The notes: generated by a model from the sequence alone, not told the origin. A stretch of 64,000 nt of DNA from an uncultured Clostridia bacterium (GCA_904393115.1 CAJFMX010000013.1:10288-74287); one strand, 5' to 3'; positions 49,043 to 58,081 are shown, counted from the first letter of the stretch. Numbers and translations: made by a program.

Positions 49043-49522
49043 TCACGCGGGATTTTGCAGGAGAAAGGCCCAATTGAGCACGAAGGCGAAGAGCCCCCAG
49101 AGCAGGTGCGGCAGGAGGAGCGCAAAACTCGCCCGCTGCGCGCGCCACAGCCCGCATAGCGCAGATATAAGCGCGAGCAGCAGCAGCGCAAGAACCGCCG
49201 CCGCAGCGCCTATGGCGTGCAGGCGGAAGAAGACGCCCGTCCAGACCACGTTCAGCGCGCCCGCGGCCGCGAGCGCGGCGACCGTCCCCGCGCCCGGCCA
49301 GATGCCCCCGCGCAGGAGCGGATAGAGCGCCGCCGCCGCGCACAGGTAGACGAGGGACCACGCCGCGGAATAGGCCCACGGCGGCGGGTTGAAGGCCGGC
49401 TTTTGCAGGGAGAGATACCAGGCGCTGTCCGCCTCCACGAGCAGGGCCGCCGGGACGGCCGCCGCCGCCACCGGCAGCGCGCACAGCAGGAGCGAGCGCC
49501 AAACGGACCGCGCTGGGCGCAT
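49043..49522 (-). CDS. tspO: TspO/MBR family membrane protein
   Basis: A 159-residue protein with five helices. WYLSLQKPAFNPPPWAY, AAWSLVYLCAAAALY and a later NVVWTGVFF and LNWAFLLQNPA are the TspO pattern, including the Trp and Asn residues that line the ligand site in other members. TspO binds tetrapyrroles and related molecules and is thought to act in their handling or in stress response. It lies downstream of the HAD gene on the same strand with a 45-bp gap. Confidence 0.92.
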   Translation of the reverse strand: MRPARSVWRSLLLCALPVAAAAVPAALLVEADSAWYLSLQKPAFNPPPWAYSAAWSLVYLCAAAALYPLLRGGIWPGAGTVAALAAAGALNVVWTGVFFRLHAIGAAAAVLALLLLALISALCGLWRAQRASFALLLPHLLWGLFAFVLNWAFLLQNPA

Positions 49523-49567
49523 AAACCATCACCTCTTCGCCCCTATCCTGTGCAGAGCGGCGCAGGT

Positions 49568-50221
49568 TTATCCGAAGAGCGGGGAGGAAAACAGCTCTGC
49601 CGCGAGCGCCGGCAGGTCCGAAAAGCGCTCGAGCACGGCGTCCGGGCGCTCCGCACGGCCAAAGCCGTAGGCCGCGTGGACGAAGGGGATGCCGGCCAGG
49701 CGCGCGGCGCGCTCGTCGCCGTCCGTGTCGCCGAGGTAGAAGGCGCGCGGATTCCCCGCCTCCGCCAGCACCTTGCGGATGTTGCCGGCCTTGTCCAGGC
49801 CCGTGTCCCCGGGGCAGGCGTGCCCGCGGAAGCAGCGCGCCATGTCGTGCACCTCGAGGAAGATCTCGATGTAGCCGCTGTCGCAGTTGCTGACGATGAA
49901 CAGGTCGTATGGGGCGCAGAGCGCCTCCAGCGCGGGGCGCAGGCCGTCGAAGAGCCGGCCGCCGCCGTGGGCGCGCAGGTAGGCGTATTCGCTCTGCGTG
50001 CACTCGGCCATGAGGGCCAGCGCTTCCTCCAGGGGCAGCGCCGGCAGCATCAATGCCGCGATCTGCTCCGTGGTCTTGCCCATGTAGGCGCGCATGGCCT
50101 CCTCCGTCAGGTGGGCGCGCGCCTCCGGGCGCCGGTCCAGCACCTCGTTCCACGAGCGCACGACGGCAGAGACCGTGTCCCACAGCGTTCCATCCAGGTC
50201 AAAGACAATGGCGTCCTTCAT
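49568..50221 (-). CDS. HAD-family phosphatase (phosphoglycolate phosphatase-like)
   Basis: A 217-residue HAD hydrolase. Motif I is FDLDGTLWDT at residue 8. An alpha cap of about 70 residues follows, then motif II LFIVSNCDSG near 115, the motif III Lys in GLDKAGNIRKVL and motif IV YLGDTDGDERAA near 170. This is the phosphoglycolate phosphatase/beta-phosphoglucomutase branch. The substrate is unknown. It may be co-transcribed with tspO downstream. Confidence 0.9.
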   Translation of the reverse strand: MKDAIVFDLDGTLWDTVSAVVRSWNEVLDRRPEARAHLTEEAMRAYMGKTTEQIAALMLPALPLEEALALMAECTQSEYAYLRAHGGGRLFDGLRPALEALCAPYDLFIVSNCDSGYIEIFLEVHDMARCFRGHACPGDTGLDKAGNIRKVLAEAGNPRAFYLGDTDGDERAARLAGIPFVHAAYGFGRAERPDAVLERFSDLPALAAELFSSPLFG

Positions 50222-50282
50222 ACAGGTCCTCCCGAAAAAGGTTTTTCTCCATTCTAGCGCAGGGATGTTAAATCCGTTCGCG

Positions 50283-50402
50283 CTACTTCCGGCGCAGGAG
50301 CAGGAGCGTCACGGCCACGACCACGGCGACCAGGGCGAACGCCAGCCCGGCAAGGCCCGGCGCGAAGAACTCCCAGGGAAACACGATGACGTCCAGGAAC
50401 AT
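50283..50402 (-). CDS. Small single-pass membrane protein
   Basis: A 39-residue open frame with a strong ribosome site (AAGGAGG) nine bases before its ATG. It encodes MFLDVIVFPWEFF, then a hydrophobic helix LAGLAFALVAVVVAVTLLLL and a basic end LRRK. It follows the next, larger membrane-anchored protein gene by 17 bp on the same strand. Codon use and the helix make it credible; function unknown. Confidence 0.65.
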   Translation of the reverse strand: MFLDVIVFPWEFFAPGLAGLAFALVAVVVAVTLLLLRRK

Positions 50403-50419
50403 GGGACAGCGCCTCCTTT

Positions 50420-51202
50420 TTACTGCTTGCGGCGGGCGAGCACGACGAGCAGCGCGGCGCTGCCCAGGGCGACGACCGCCACCGCGCCGATGGCGAGGTA
50501 CAGGCGGGTCCGGCCCGCCGCGGTCAGGGGCCCGACGGCGTCCGTCGCGGCCGGGGACTTCGCCGCCGCGGCGGCCTGCGGCGCGGTCGCGGGCAGGCTG
50601 GCGTTTTCCGGGTCCGCGCAGCAGATCCAGCCCTCTCTGCCGTAGAGGTAGGGGATGTAGACCCAGGTCTGCCCCTGCTCATCCACATAGACCGCGTCAT
50701 AGGGAAGAAAGTCGGCCTGCGTCAGGTCCTCTGGCGAGAGCTTGCCGTAGAGCTCGCCGGAGCCCGGGTACTCCCATAGGTAGACGGTGCCCTGCGGCAC
50801 AAAGTCCGCAAGCTCGTCCGCATAGGGCGTGATCGCCTCCGCATGGTCCGTAAAGAAGTCGTCCCTGTCGTAGACCTTTTGCAGCGCGTCCAGGCGCACC
50901 CAGCAGCTCTCCTCGCCCTCCTCGTAGACGCCCCAGGCGGCGCCACCCGCATCTTCGTAGACGAAGGAAATGCGCAGTTCCCAACCCTCGGGAAAGGTGC
51001 ACAGCGCGCGCCCATCCTCCGGGCTGACCACGCCTTCGACCCCGCCCGGGGAGAGGTAACGGTCGTTGACATAGGTGCACTCGTCCGCGTGCGCGGCGTA
51101 GAAGCCGTCCTGCGGCTCCCAGATGACGTCCGCGCGCGCCGGAAGGGGAAGGAGCGCCAGGACCAGAAGCGCGAGGATCGCGGCAATGTGTCGAATTTTC
51201 AT
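50420..51202 (-). CDS. Exported membrane-anchored protein of unknown function
   Basis: A 260-residue protein with a signal peptide (IAAILALLVLALLPLPARA) and a C-terminal anchor: linker ATAPQAAAAAKSPAATDA, helix LYLAIGAVAVVALGSAALLV and basic tail. The outer part contains SH3-like or Trp-rich beta segments (VIWEPQDGFYAAHADE, AWGVYEEGEESCWVRLDA, TWVYIPYLYGREGWICC). The pattern is similar to bacterial SH3 domain surface proteins, but I cannot assign it. It is followed by the 39-residue membrane protein in the same transcript. Confidence 0.72.
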   Translation of the reverse strand: MKIRHIAAILALLVLALLPLPARADVIWEPQDGFYAAHADECTYVNDRYLSPGGVEGVVSPEDGRALCTFPEGWELRISFVYEDAGGAAWGVYEEGEESCWVRLDALQKVYDRDDFFTDHAEAITPYADELADFVPQGTVYLWEYPGSGELYGKLSPEDLTQADFLPYDAVYVDEQGQTWVYIPYLYGREGWICCADPENASLPATAPQAAAAAKSPAATDAVGPLTAAGRTRLYLAIGAVAVVALGSAALLVVLARRKQ

Positions 51203-51219
51203 CGGGAATTTCGCCTCCG

Positions 51220-51561
51220 TCAAGAGAGTGCGGACAGCAGCGCGCGCAGCGCCGCGCCCGTCAGGTAGGAAAAGGCGTTCGCGCCCAGGGAAAAGAGCAG
51301 GGGACGGCGCAGGCCCTCGGCCAGGCGCGCGTAGATCGCGCCCTCGACGAGCACGGCGGCGGCCTCCAGCGCAAGGTGCACGGGCCAGAAGGGGAAGAGG
51401 TTCCCCACGAGCGCGACCGGCGGGTTCGTCAGCAGGTTGACCAGCAGGACCAGGCACGCGTTGCGCCGCCCGCGCACGCGGCAGAGCCGGGCGAACGCGC
51501 CCTCCAGGAGCAGCGTCAGCGCCAGGGACAGGAGCAGGCGGCGCGGCAGGTCAGCGAGCAC
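51220..51561 (-). CDS. Small multi-pass membrane protein of unknown function
   Basis: A 113-residue protein with about three helices (RRLLLSLALTLLLEGAFA, CLVLLVNLLTNPPVALVG, ALEAAAVLVEGAIYARLA). GTG 51561 overlaps the stop of the MFS gene, which supports this start. I do not recognise the family, though the NLLTNPP pattern recalls small membrane proteins found near exported SH3-like proteins. It lies between the MFS gene and the exported protein gene, all on one strand. Confidence 0.65.
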   Translation of the reverse strand: MLADLPRRLLLSLALTLLLEGAFARLCRVRGRRNACLVLLVNLLTNPPVALVGNLFPFWPVHLALEAAAVLVEGAIYARLAEGLRRPLLFSLGANAFSYLTGAALRALLSALS

Positions 51562-52627
51562 GGATCTGCACCCACTTGCGCAGGGGCAGCAGGCGCGACG
51601 GCGCGCGCTCCGGCGCGGGAAGGCTGGGCAGCAGCAGCGCCGCGGAAACGGCGCACAGCGCGGCCGCGGTCCAGAGGCCCGCCGCGGGCGCAAGATTCAG
51701 CCCCACCGGCAGGAACCCTAGGAACAGCGCAAACGTCGTCAGCCCAAAGGCCAGGCCCTTGGCCCCCGGCAGAAGGCGCGCCAGGGCGCTGAGCGTCATG
51801 GGCATGGTCATGTTGAAGAGGAAGAGCGCCGCCGTGCCCGCGAGCGGGTTCTCCCCCAGGAGGAAGAGCGCGCCCGCGGCGAGCAGCGACGCGGGCCCGG
51901 CCCGGCGCGCGCCGAAGCGGTCCGCCGCAAGGCCGCCCGCGCACTTGCCCAGCACCACCGCAAGCACCGCAGCAAAGGACCAGCCGTCCGCCGCCTGCCA
52001 GGGCATCTGCACCGCCAGGCCGACATAGGAGCGCAGCACGACCACCAGAACCAAACCCGCGACCGCGAGCGGCGCGGCCGGCCTGCGCCGCGGGCCGAGC
52101 ACGCCCCGCAGGCACAGCGCCGCGTTCCCCGAGCGGCGCAGGCGGCCGTAGAGGCGCGCGACAAAGAGAATCGCGCCCGCGCACAGCGCGAGCAGCAGGA
52201 CCGCGCAGATCCCGGGGAACAGCCCCGCGAGCGCCGACCCGGCGAACAGGCCCAGCGCCCCCGGGGAGACGAAGATCCCCAGCGACGAGGCCCTGCCGCC
52301 GCCGTCGCCGAGCACGTCCACGCCCCCGCCCACGTGGAAGAGCGCGTTGCCCACCCCGGCGACGACCGCCAGCGCCAGGGGCGCGGCCGGCAGGGCGAAC
52401 GCCGCGGCGACCAGGCCGCAGCCCAGCGCCGCAAGGCCCGCGTTCTTGTCCAGGCGGTCCGCGAGGATGCCCAGGGGCATTTGCAGCGCAAAGGCGCAGT
52501 AGTTGTAGAGGAGAAATCCCTCCGGTCCGCCGGCGCGGCCGCTGCCCAGGAGCAGCAGCGCGCAGGCAAAATCCACAAAGAAGTGCGCCGCACTGTAGGC
52601 GATCAGGCGCGCGGAACGACCCTTCAA
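51551..52627 (-). CDS. MFS transporter (fosmidomycin-resistance-like)
   Basis: A 358-residue permease with about eleven to twelve helices. AYSAAHFFVDFACALLLLG opens it, FALQMPLGILADRLD fits the MFS loop 2-3 motif, and VGNALFHVGGGVDVL near 95 recalls the Fsr (fosmidomycin-resistance) group. Substrate unknown; export is likely. I chose TTG 52627, which has AAGGAGAGGGGG eight bases upstream; an ATG at 52663 has no ribosome site. It begins a minus-strand run of MFS, small membrane protein, exported protein and 39-residue protein. Confidence 0.83.
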   Translation of the reverse strand: MKGRSARLIAYSAAHFFVDFACALLLLGSGRAGGPEGFLLYNYCAFALQMPLGILADRLDKNAGLAALGCGLVAAAFALPAAPLALAVVAGVGNALFHVGGGVDVLGDGGGRASSLGIFVSPGALGLFAGSALAGLFPGICAVLLLALCAGAILFVARLYGRLRRSGNAALCLRGVLGPRRRPAAPLAVAGLVLVVVLRSYVGLAVQMPWQAADGWSFAAVLAVVLGKCAGGLAADRFGARRAGPASLLAAGALFLLGENPLAGTAALFLFNMTMPMTLSALARLLPGAKGLAFGLTTFALFLGFLPVGLNLAPAAGLWTAAALCAVSAALLLPSLPAPERAPSRLLPLRKWVQIRAR

Positions 52628-52721
52628 GCGAAATTCCCCCTCTCCTTGCCATCTGCTGCCCATTGGACGTGTAAAAGATTGGAAAAGTTTCGCATCGCGG
52701 TGGGTTTTCCAGGCGCGGGGC

Positions 52722-52752
52722 TTGACATTCGACCCACCTTTAGGTGTAAACT
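52722..52752 (+). promoter_or_regulatory. Promoter with a 19-bp spacer and dyad
   Basis: TTGACA (52722-52727) and TAAACT (52747-52752) are 19 bp apart, with CACCT-TT-AGGTG between them. Long spacers with a central dyad are typical of MerR-family-activated promoters. It drives the aldo/keto reductase gene 32 bp downstream. Confidence 0.5.
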
Positions 52753-52783
52753 ATTCTTAACAAAACACAAGGGGGTTGCACAG

Positions 52784-53905
52784 ATGGGTTCTCTCGGACA
52801 AGACATCAAAAAGCTCGGCTTCGGCCTGATGCGCCTGCCCATGATCGGCGAGGACGTCGACATTGAGCAGACCAAGAAGATGGTCGACCTCTTCCTCTCC
52901 AAGGGATTCACCTACTTTGACACGGCGTACGGCTACCTCGGCGGCAAGAGCGAAATGGCCATCAAGACCGCGCTGGTGGACCGCTACCCCAGGGAGTCCT
53001 ACCAGCTGGCGACAAAGCTGCCCGCCTGGGCCGGCGCCAAGACCGCGGAGGAGGCCCAGGGCATGCTGGCCACCTCCCTTGCGCGCACAGGCGCGGGGTA
53101 TTTCGACTTCTACCTCCTGCACAACCTGGGCGACAACCGCACCGAGGCCTTCGACCGCTTCGGCATCTGGGACTTCCTGCGCCGCAAGCGCGACGAGGGC
53201 GTCATCAAGCACCTGGGCTTCTCCTTCCACGACAAGGCGGACGTGCTGGACGACCTGCTGACCCGCAACCCGGACATGGAGTTCGTGCAGCTGCAGATCA
53301 ACTACGCGGACTGGGAGTCCGCCTCCATCCAGTCCCGCGCCTGCTACGAGGTCGCGCGCAAGCACGGCAAGCCCGTCATCATCATGGAGCCCGTCAAGGG
53401 CGGGTCCCTGGCGGCGCTCCCCGCGGACATCGCCAAGATCTTTACCGACGCCGACCCCAAGGCCTCCCTGTCCTCCTGGGCCATCCGCTTTGCGGCCTCG
53501 CTCGACGGCCTCGTCACGGTCCTGAGCGGCATGTCCACCCTGGCGCAGATGGAGGACAACCTCTCCTTCATGGAGAACTTCCAGCCCCTGACCGGCGCCG
53601 AGCGCGCCGTCGTCGACAAGGTCCGCGCCGCGCTGGACAAGGTCCCGCAGATTCCCTGCACGGCCTGCTCCTACTGCACCAAGGGATGTCCGCAGTCGAT
53701 CAACATCCCCGGCATCTTCAAGGCCATGAACAACCAGCTGATCTACGGCAACCGCGCCGGGGCCGTGGGCAACTACAGCTTCGCCACGCGCACGGGCGGC
53801 AAGGCCAGCGACTGCATCGCCTGCGGCCAGTGCGAGGCCGCCTGCCCGCAGCACATCGAGATCATCGAGGAGCTCAAGAAGGCTGTGGAGATGTTCGAGG
53901 GCTGA
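52784..53905 (+). CDS. Aldo/keto reductase with C-terminal ferredoxin-type domain
   Basis: A 373-residue protein. The aldo/keto reductase barrel includes GFGLMRLPM, FDTAYGYLGG near 45 (catalytic Asp/Tyr), LATKLP and YLLHNLG near 105, and runs to about residue 270. The C-terminal end has two [4Fe-4S]-type cysteine sets: CTACSYCTKGCP near 290 and CIACGQCEAACPQ near 346. This fused form is common in anaerobes and probably accepts electrons from ferredoxin or flavins. Substrate unknown. It is followed after 3 bp by tag. Confidence 0.92.
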   Translation: MGSLGQDIKKLGFGLMRLPMIGEDVDIEQTKKMVDLFLSKGFTYFDTAYGYLGGKSEMAIKTALVDRYPRESYQLATKLPAWAGAKTAEEAQGMLATSLARTGAGYFDFYLLHNLGDNRTEAFDRFGIWDFLRRKRDEGVIKHLGFSFHDKADVLDDLLTRNPDMEFVQLQINYADWESASIQSRACYEVARKHGKPVIIMEPVKGGSLAALPADIAKIFTDADPKASLSSWAIRFAASLDGLVTVLSGMSTLAQMEDNLSFMENFQPLTGAERAVVDKVRAALDKVPQIPCTACSYCTKGCPQSINIPGIFKAMNNQLIYGNRAGAVGNYSFATRTGGKASDCIACGQCEAACPQHIEIIEELKKAVEMFEG

Positions 53906-53908
53906 GGC

Positions 53909-54457
53909 ATGGCGGAGATGCGGCGATGCGCCTGGGCGCGCGGGGAAGAGATGCAGCGCTACCACGACGAGGAGTGGGGGCGGCCCTGCCACGACGACGG
54001 CCGGCTCTTTGAGATGCTTCTGCTGGAGGGGTTCCAGGCGGGGCTCTCCTGGGCCATCGTGCTCCGGAAGCGCGAGGCCTTCCGCGCGGCGCTGGACGGC
54101 TTTGATCCCGCGAAGGTCGCCGCCTACGGCGAGGCGGACATCCAGCGCCTCCTTGCAAACCCCGCGATCATCCGCAGCGAGCGGAAGCTGCGCGCCGCGG
54201 CGGACAACGCCCGCGCCTTCCTGCGCATCCAGGAGGAGTTCGGCAGCTTTGACGCCTACCTCTGGGGCTTTGCGCCGGGCGCACCCTTCCGCCGCGCGCC
54301 GGGTGCGCCCGTGCCGGCGCAGACGCCCCTCTCCCAGGAGATCTCCCGGGACCTGCGGCGCCGCGGCATGAAGTTCGTGGGCCCGGTGATCGTCTACTCC
54401 TTTTTGCAGAGCGTGGGCGTGGTCAACGACCACGACGCGGACTGCGCCTTTGCCTAA
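53909..54457 (+). CDS. tag: DNA-3-methyladenine glycosylase I
   Basis: A 182-residue base-excision repair enzyme. RCAWARGEE with YHDEEWGRP near residue 17, FEMLLLEGFQAGLSW near 34 and the C-terminal VNDHDADC give the Cys/His zinc ligands known from Tag. It removes 3-methyladenine from alkylated DNA. It directly follows the reductase gene and probably shares its promoter. Confidence 0.95.
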   Translation: MAEMRRCAWARGEEMQRYHDEEWGRPCHDDGRLFEMLLLEGFQAGLSWAIVLRKREAFRAALDGFDPAKVAAYGEADIQRLLANPAIIRSERKLRAAADNARAFLRIQEEFGSFDAYLWGFAPGAPFRRAPGAPVPAQTPLSQEISRDLRRRGMKFVGPVIVYSFLQSVGVVNDHDADCAFA

Positions 54458-54468
54458 AGCGGCAACCG

Positions 54469-54500
54469 AAAAAAACGACCCCCGCAGGGGTCGTTTTTTT
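54469..54500. terminator. Bidirectional terminator between tag and the ABC operon
   Basis: Stem CGACCCC/GGGGTCG flanked by A-run and seven T, between convergent genes. Confidence 0.9.
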
Positions 54501-54516
54501 GTGTACGGCGTTGGTC

Positions 54517-55341
54517 TCAGCCCTTGAGGCCGCCGGCCATGACGCCGTCGACGATGTAGCGCTGGCCGAAGACGTAGACCGCGATCAGGGGCGCGGCCAC
54601 GATCAGCAGGCCCGCCGCCGTCAGCGTCCAGTCGTTGGAGTACTGGCCCGTAAAGACGAACAGGCCGCGGGTGATGTTGTAGTTCGTCTCGCTCGTCAGG
54701 TAGATCGTGGAGGAGACGATGTCGTTCCACACGCCGATCATCGAGAGCATGCCCATGGAGACCATGGCCGGCTGCGCCAGCGGGATGATGCACGTCAGGA
54801 CGTAGCGCAGGTAGCCGCAGCCGTCGATGGAGGCCGCCTCGTCCAGCTCGCGGGGGATGGACTTAAAGTAGCCCGTGAAGAAGAACACGGAGGTCGCGTT
54901 TACGCCCGTCATGACCAGCATGTAGCCGAGCCTCGTGTCGTAAAGCCCCATGTTCAGCACCATCTGGAACGTCGGGATCAGGCCCGAGGGCAGGAACAGA
55001 CCGCAGAGGAAGAGAACGTACAGAAAGCCCGAGGCGGGGATGTACTTTCTCGAGATGGGGAAGGCGATCAGCAGCGAGAGGATCAGCGAGGCGATCGTGC
55101 ACACCGCCGTGTAGAGCACGGAGTTGCCGATGTAGGCGCCGAAGTTCGCCTTGTTCCAGGCGGTGATGTAGTTGTCAAAGGCCCAGGTCGTCGTCAGCGA
55201 CGTCGGGTGCAGCATGTAGTCCTGCGAGGTCTTCAGCGACGTGTTCGCCACAAAGAACAGCGGGAACAGGTAGATGAAGAGGAAGACGATCATCAGCACA
55301 TAGCAGAACACGCGAAAGGGGATGTTTTTGATCTTGCCCAT
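54517..55341 (-). CDS. Carbohydrate ABC transporter permease (MalG/LacG type)
   Basis: A 274-residue inner-membrane permease with six helices. The coupling loop is PRELDEAASIDGCGYLRYVL near residue 170 (EAAxxDG motif). YLFPLFFVANTSLKTSQDYM marks the first helix and loop. It forms a heterodimer with the neighbouring MalF-type permease. Start ATG overlaps the stop of that gene by one base. No ATPase is encoded in the operon, so a shared MsmX-type ATPase encoded elsewhere would be needed. Confidence 0.93.
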   Translation of the reverse strand: MGKIKNIPFRVFCYVLMIVFLFIYLFPLFFVANTSLKTSQDYMLHPTSLTTTWAFDNYITAWNKANFGAYIGNSVLYTAVCTIASLILSLLIAFPISRKYIPASGFLYVLFLCGLFLPSGLIPTFQMVLNMGLYDTRLGYMLVMTGVNATSVFFFTGYFKSIPRELDEAASIDGCGYLRYVLTCIIPLAQPAMVSMGMLSMIGVWNDIVSSTIYLTSETNYNITRGLFVFTGQYSNDWTLTAAGLLIVAAPLIAVYVFGQRYIVDGVMAGGLKG

Positions 55342-56327
55342 TACTGATCCGCCTCCATTTTCTTCATGATGGCCTGGGAGATGATCGTGACAATCAGCAC
55401 GCCCACGAACAGCACCATGGACTCCGCCGCGGCGTAGCCCTGGCGCATGCCGGCGACCGTGCCGCCGCTGGCCGTCGCGCCGCCGCCGCCAAAGGCCGTG
55501 GCAAAGACCATCATGCCGAGCGTCGAGGTGTTGAACTGGCCGCGGGTGATGGTCATGATGAGCTCAAACGACTGCAGCGAGCCGATGATGGCCAGCAGCG
55601 TGTTGACCGTGACCGAGGACCAGATCAGGGGCAGCGTGATCTTCCAGAAGACCTGCCACTCGCTGGCGCCGTCGATGTAGGCCGCCTCGTACAGGTCCGC
55701 GGAGATGTTCTGCAGCGCCGCCAGGAAGATGACCATGGAATAGCCCATGTTCTGCCAGATCTGCGCCGCGATGACCGCGGGGAAGGCGTAACTGTAGCTC
55801 GAAAGGATCGCCGGCGGGTTCTCAATTCCCAGCACGTTCTGCATGAACAGATAGACCGGGCCCGTGGGCGTGGAGAAGACCAGCTTCCAGATCGTGGAGA
55901 CGACCGCCGCGCCCAGGATCACGGGCATGAAGTACACGGCCCTTGCGAAGTTGCGGCCCTTGAGGAACTTGCCGTTGAGGATGACGGCCATCAGGAGCGC
56001 CAGCGCGTTCTGGATGAGGGTGACGGACAGCGCGTAGATCGCCGTGCGCCCCAGCGACGCCTTGAGGTCGCGGATGTTTTGCAGGATGAAGAATTCCCGG
56101 TAGTTGTCCCAGCCGATCCACTGCCAGGCCGAGCCCGGAACGCCCGAGATGTCCGTAAAGGAAAGCACCGCCGTCATCGTCGAGGGGAAGAGGCGGAAGA
56201 TCGTGTAGTGCAGGATGCCCGGCAGCATGCACAGAAACACCACCCATACGGGAAACGCGCGGATGTGTTTGTGCAGCCGCTTGGGGCTGTTGACGGGGGA
56301 AGCGTTGCGTATCGCCTTGCCCTCCAA
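55341..56327 (-). CDS. Carbohydrate ABC transporter permease (MalF/UgpA/LacF type)
   Basis: A 328-residue permease with six helices. FCMLPGILHYTIFRLFPS-like first helix, MGYSMVIFLAALQNISADLY and EAAYIDGASEWQVFWKITLP near residue 220 (EAAxxDG coupling motif) define it. I chose TTG 56327 because AAGGAGGG lies seven bases upstream; an in-frame TTG at 56345 lies within that ribosome site. It is the middle gene of the binding-protein/permease/permease operon. Confidence 0.92.
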   Translation of the reverse strand: MEGKAIRNASPVNSPKRLHKHIRAFPVWVVFLCMLPGILHYTIFRLFPSTMTAVLSFTDISGVPGSAWQWIGWDNYREFFILQNIRDLKASLGRTAIYALSVTLIQNALALLMAVILNGKFLKGRNFARAVYFMPVILGAAVVSTIWKLVFSTPTGPVYLFMQNVLGIENPPAILSSYSYAFPAVIAAQIWQNMGYSMVIFLAALQNISADLYEAAYIDGASEWQVFWKITLPLIWSSVTVNTLLAIIGSLQSFELIMTITRGQFNTSTLGMMVFATAFGGGGATASGGTVAGMRQGYAAAESMVLFVGVLIVTIISQAIMKKMEADQ

Positions 56328-56391
56328 AGCAATCCCTCCTTGCAAAAAAGGGGCGACGGTTGCGGCGCGTCGCCCCTGCGGTTCATTGCGG

Positions 56392-57807
56392 TCAGTTGTT
56401 CAGGCTCTCCAGCGCGGCACGCGCGGTCTCAAAGTCCTCGTCCGCCTTCTGCGCCAGCTCTGCGCCCGTCAGCGGGCCGCCCAGCGTCTGCAGGTACAGG
56501 AAGGAGAACTGGCCGTTGCCGTACTCGCCGACGCCCTTGGGCGCGTAGATGTACATCTCCGCGTTCAGGCACGGGGACTGCAGGCCCTCGTTCAGGGAGT
56601 TGAGGAACTCGTTGTCCAGCGTGATGTCGTTCTGCGTCGGGGAGAAGCCCGCCACGGCGTTCAGGAACGCGGTGTAGACTTCCTTGTCCGAGATGTAGGT
56701 CAGGAACGCCAGGGCGCCTTCCTGGTTGGGCGCATTGGTCGGAACGGCGAAGGACAGGTCGTATTTGATGCCGTACTGCGGGTCCAGGCCGTCCTCGCGG
56801 GGCTCAATGCCCGGCAGCGGGAAGTAGCCGAACTCGATGTCCGGGTTGGCGCGCAGGATGTCCGGCGCGGACCAGGAACCGTCTGCGTACATGGCCATGT
56901 TGCCCGCGGCAAAGCGGCCCGGCGCATCCGAGTAGGCGATGCCGGTGACGCCCGGCTCCAGGTAGGTGGCGAACTGCTCCATGCAGTCGTAGACCAGCAT
57001 GACCTCGGGGTCGGTGTGCTTCATCTCGCCCGTGAGCAGCTTCTGGCCGATTTCCTCCACGCCGTCGCCGTAGTTGGCGGACAGGATCGCGTTGGAGTAC
57101 ATGTTCAGCGGCCACTGGTCCGCCGCGCCCGCGGAGAGCACGGTGTAGCGCCCGTCGGCCTTGACGGCCTCGCAGACCGCGATGAACTCATCCCAGGTCT
57201 TGGGGATCTCCAGGCCCAGCTCGGAGAAGATCGCCTTGTTGTAGAACAGGCCCGTGTAGGCGACGGTGCCCATGTTCAGGGAGTAGATGCGGTCCTTGTA
57301 GGAATTGCCCATCAGGATGTCCAGGTTGTAGTTGTCGATGAAGGGCTGGTCCGTCAGGTCCAGCAGCAGGCCCTCGTCGATGTACTGCTGCCAGGCGGGC
57401 TTGTCGATGGAGTCCTGATTCCATTCCTCCTGCGGCTTGGAGAAGGTCTGGAAGGAGACGATGTCCACGTTCGCCGCGGAGATGCGGGTCTGGATGACCT
57501 GGTCGATCTCGGCGGAGGGGACCTCGCTCACCGTCAGGTAGTGGTCGGGATACGCCTCGTGGAAGGCGTCCGCGATGCTCTTGAGGTATTCGACCGTGGC
57601 CGCGTTGGACCAGGTCAGCACGTCGACGCTCGTGCCCTCGGCCGGGGCCGAAGCGTCGTCGCCGGCGGACGAGTCCGCGCCGTCCGTGCCTGCTGCGCCG
57701 TCCTGCGTCGCGGCAGGCGCGCCGCCCGTCACCCCGCCCGAGCACGCGGTCAGCGCCGCGATCATGAGCAGGGCCAGGAGCAGGCAAAGCAGCTTGCGCA
57801 ATTTCAT
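56392..57807 (-). CDS. Extracellular sugar-binding lipoprotein of an ABC transporter
   Basis: A 471-residue binding protein. Signal: LCLLLALLMIAALTACSGG with lipobox LTAC. A disordered linker (about residues 27-55) precedes the type 1 solute-binding fold (VDVLTWSNAATVEYLKSIAD near 60). QDSIDKPAWQQYIDEGLLLD near 135 and YSDAPGRFAAGNMAMYADGS near 300 are typical of sugar-binding proteins. The sugar is unknown. First gene of the operon with its own promoter. Confidence 0.92.
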   Translation of the reverse strand: MKLRKLLCLLLALLMIAALTACSGGVTGGAPAATQDGAAGTDGADSSAGDDASAPAEGTSVDVLTWSNAATVEYLKSIADAFHEAYPDHYLTVSEVPSAEIDQVIQTRISAANVDIVSFQTFSKPQEEWNQDSIDKPAWQQYIDEGLLLDLTDQPFIDNYNLDILMGNSYKDRIYSLNMGTVAYTGLFYNKAIFSELGLEIPKTWDEFIAVCEAVKADGRYTVLSAGAADQWPLNMYSNAILSANYGDGVEEIGQKLLTGEMKHTDPEVMLVYDCMEQFATYLEPGVTGIAYSDAPGRFAAGNMAMYADGSWSAPDILRANPDIEFGYFPLPGIEPREDGLDPQYGIKYDLSFAVPTNAPNQEGALAFLTYISDKEVYTAFLNAVAGFSPTQNDITLDNEFLNSLNEGLQSPCLNAEMYIYAPKGVGEYGNGQFSFLYLQTLGGPLTGAELAQKADEDFETARAALESLNN

Positions 57808-57849
57808 GATGTTTCCTCCTCCTTTGGTAAGGTTTCAATCTCATAGTTA

Positions 57850-57878
57850 AATATATCGTACAAAAACGATTAACACAA
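57850..57878 (-). promoter_or_regulatory. Promoter of the ABC operon
   Basis: Minus-strand TTGTGT (57873-57878), 17 bp and TATATT (57850-57855) in an AT-rich block, 43 bp before the binding-protein start. Confidence 0.6.
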
Positions 57879-58015
57879 TTTTAAATTCCTTCACAGGCGA
57901 GCGCGGAATGATTTTCACAGTTTTTCGTTGGTTTTTCAGAGAATTTGCACAAAACCCCGTGTTCGGGCCCGGGGCGCTGGGGAGGAATCCGGAAGATTCC
58001 GGGGTTTTGGTCCGC

Positions 58016-58044
58016 TTGCAAAGTGCGCGCGGATCGGCTAGAAT
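58016..58044 (+). promoter_or_regulatory. Promoter of the small membrane protein gene
   Basis: TTGCAA (58016-58021), 17 bp and TAGAAT (58039-58044). Confidence 0.65.
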
Positions 58045-58081
58045 GGAGGAGACTTTTGTCAAGCAAAAGGAGGGAGGTCCC

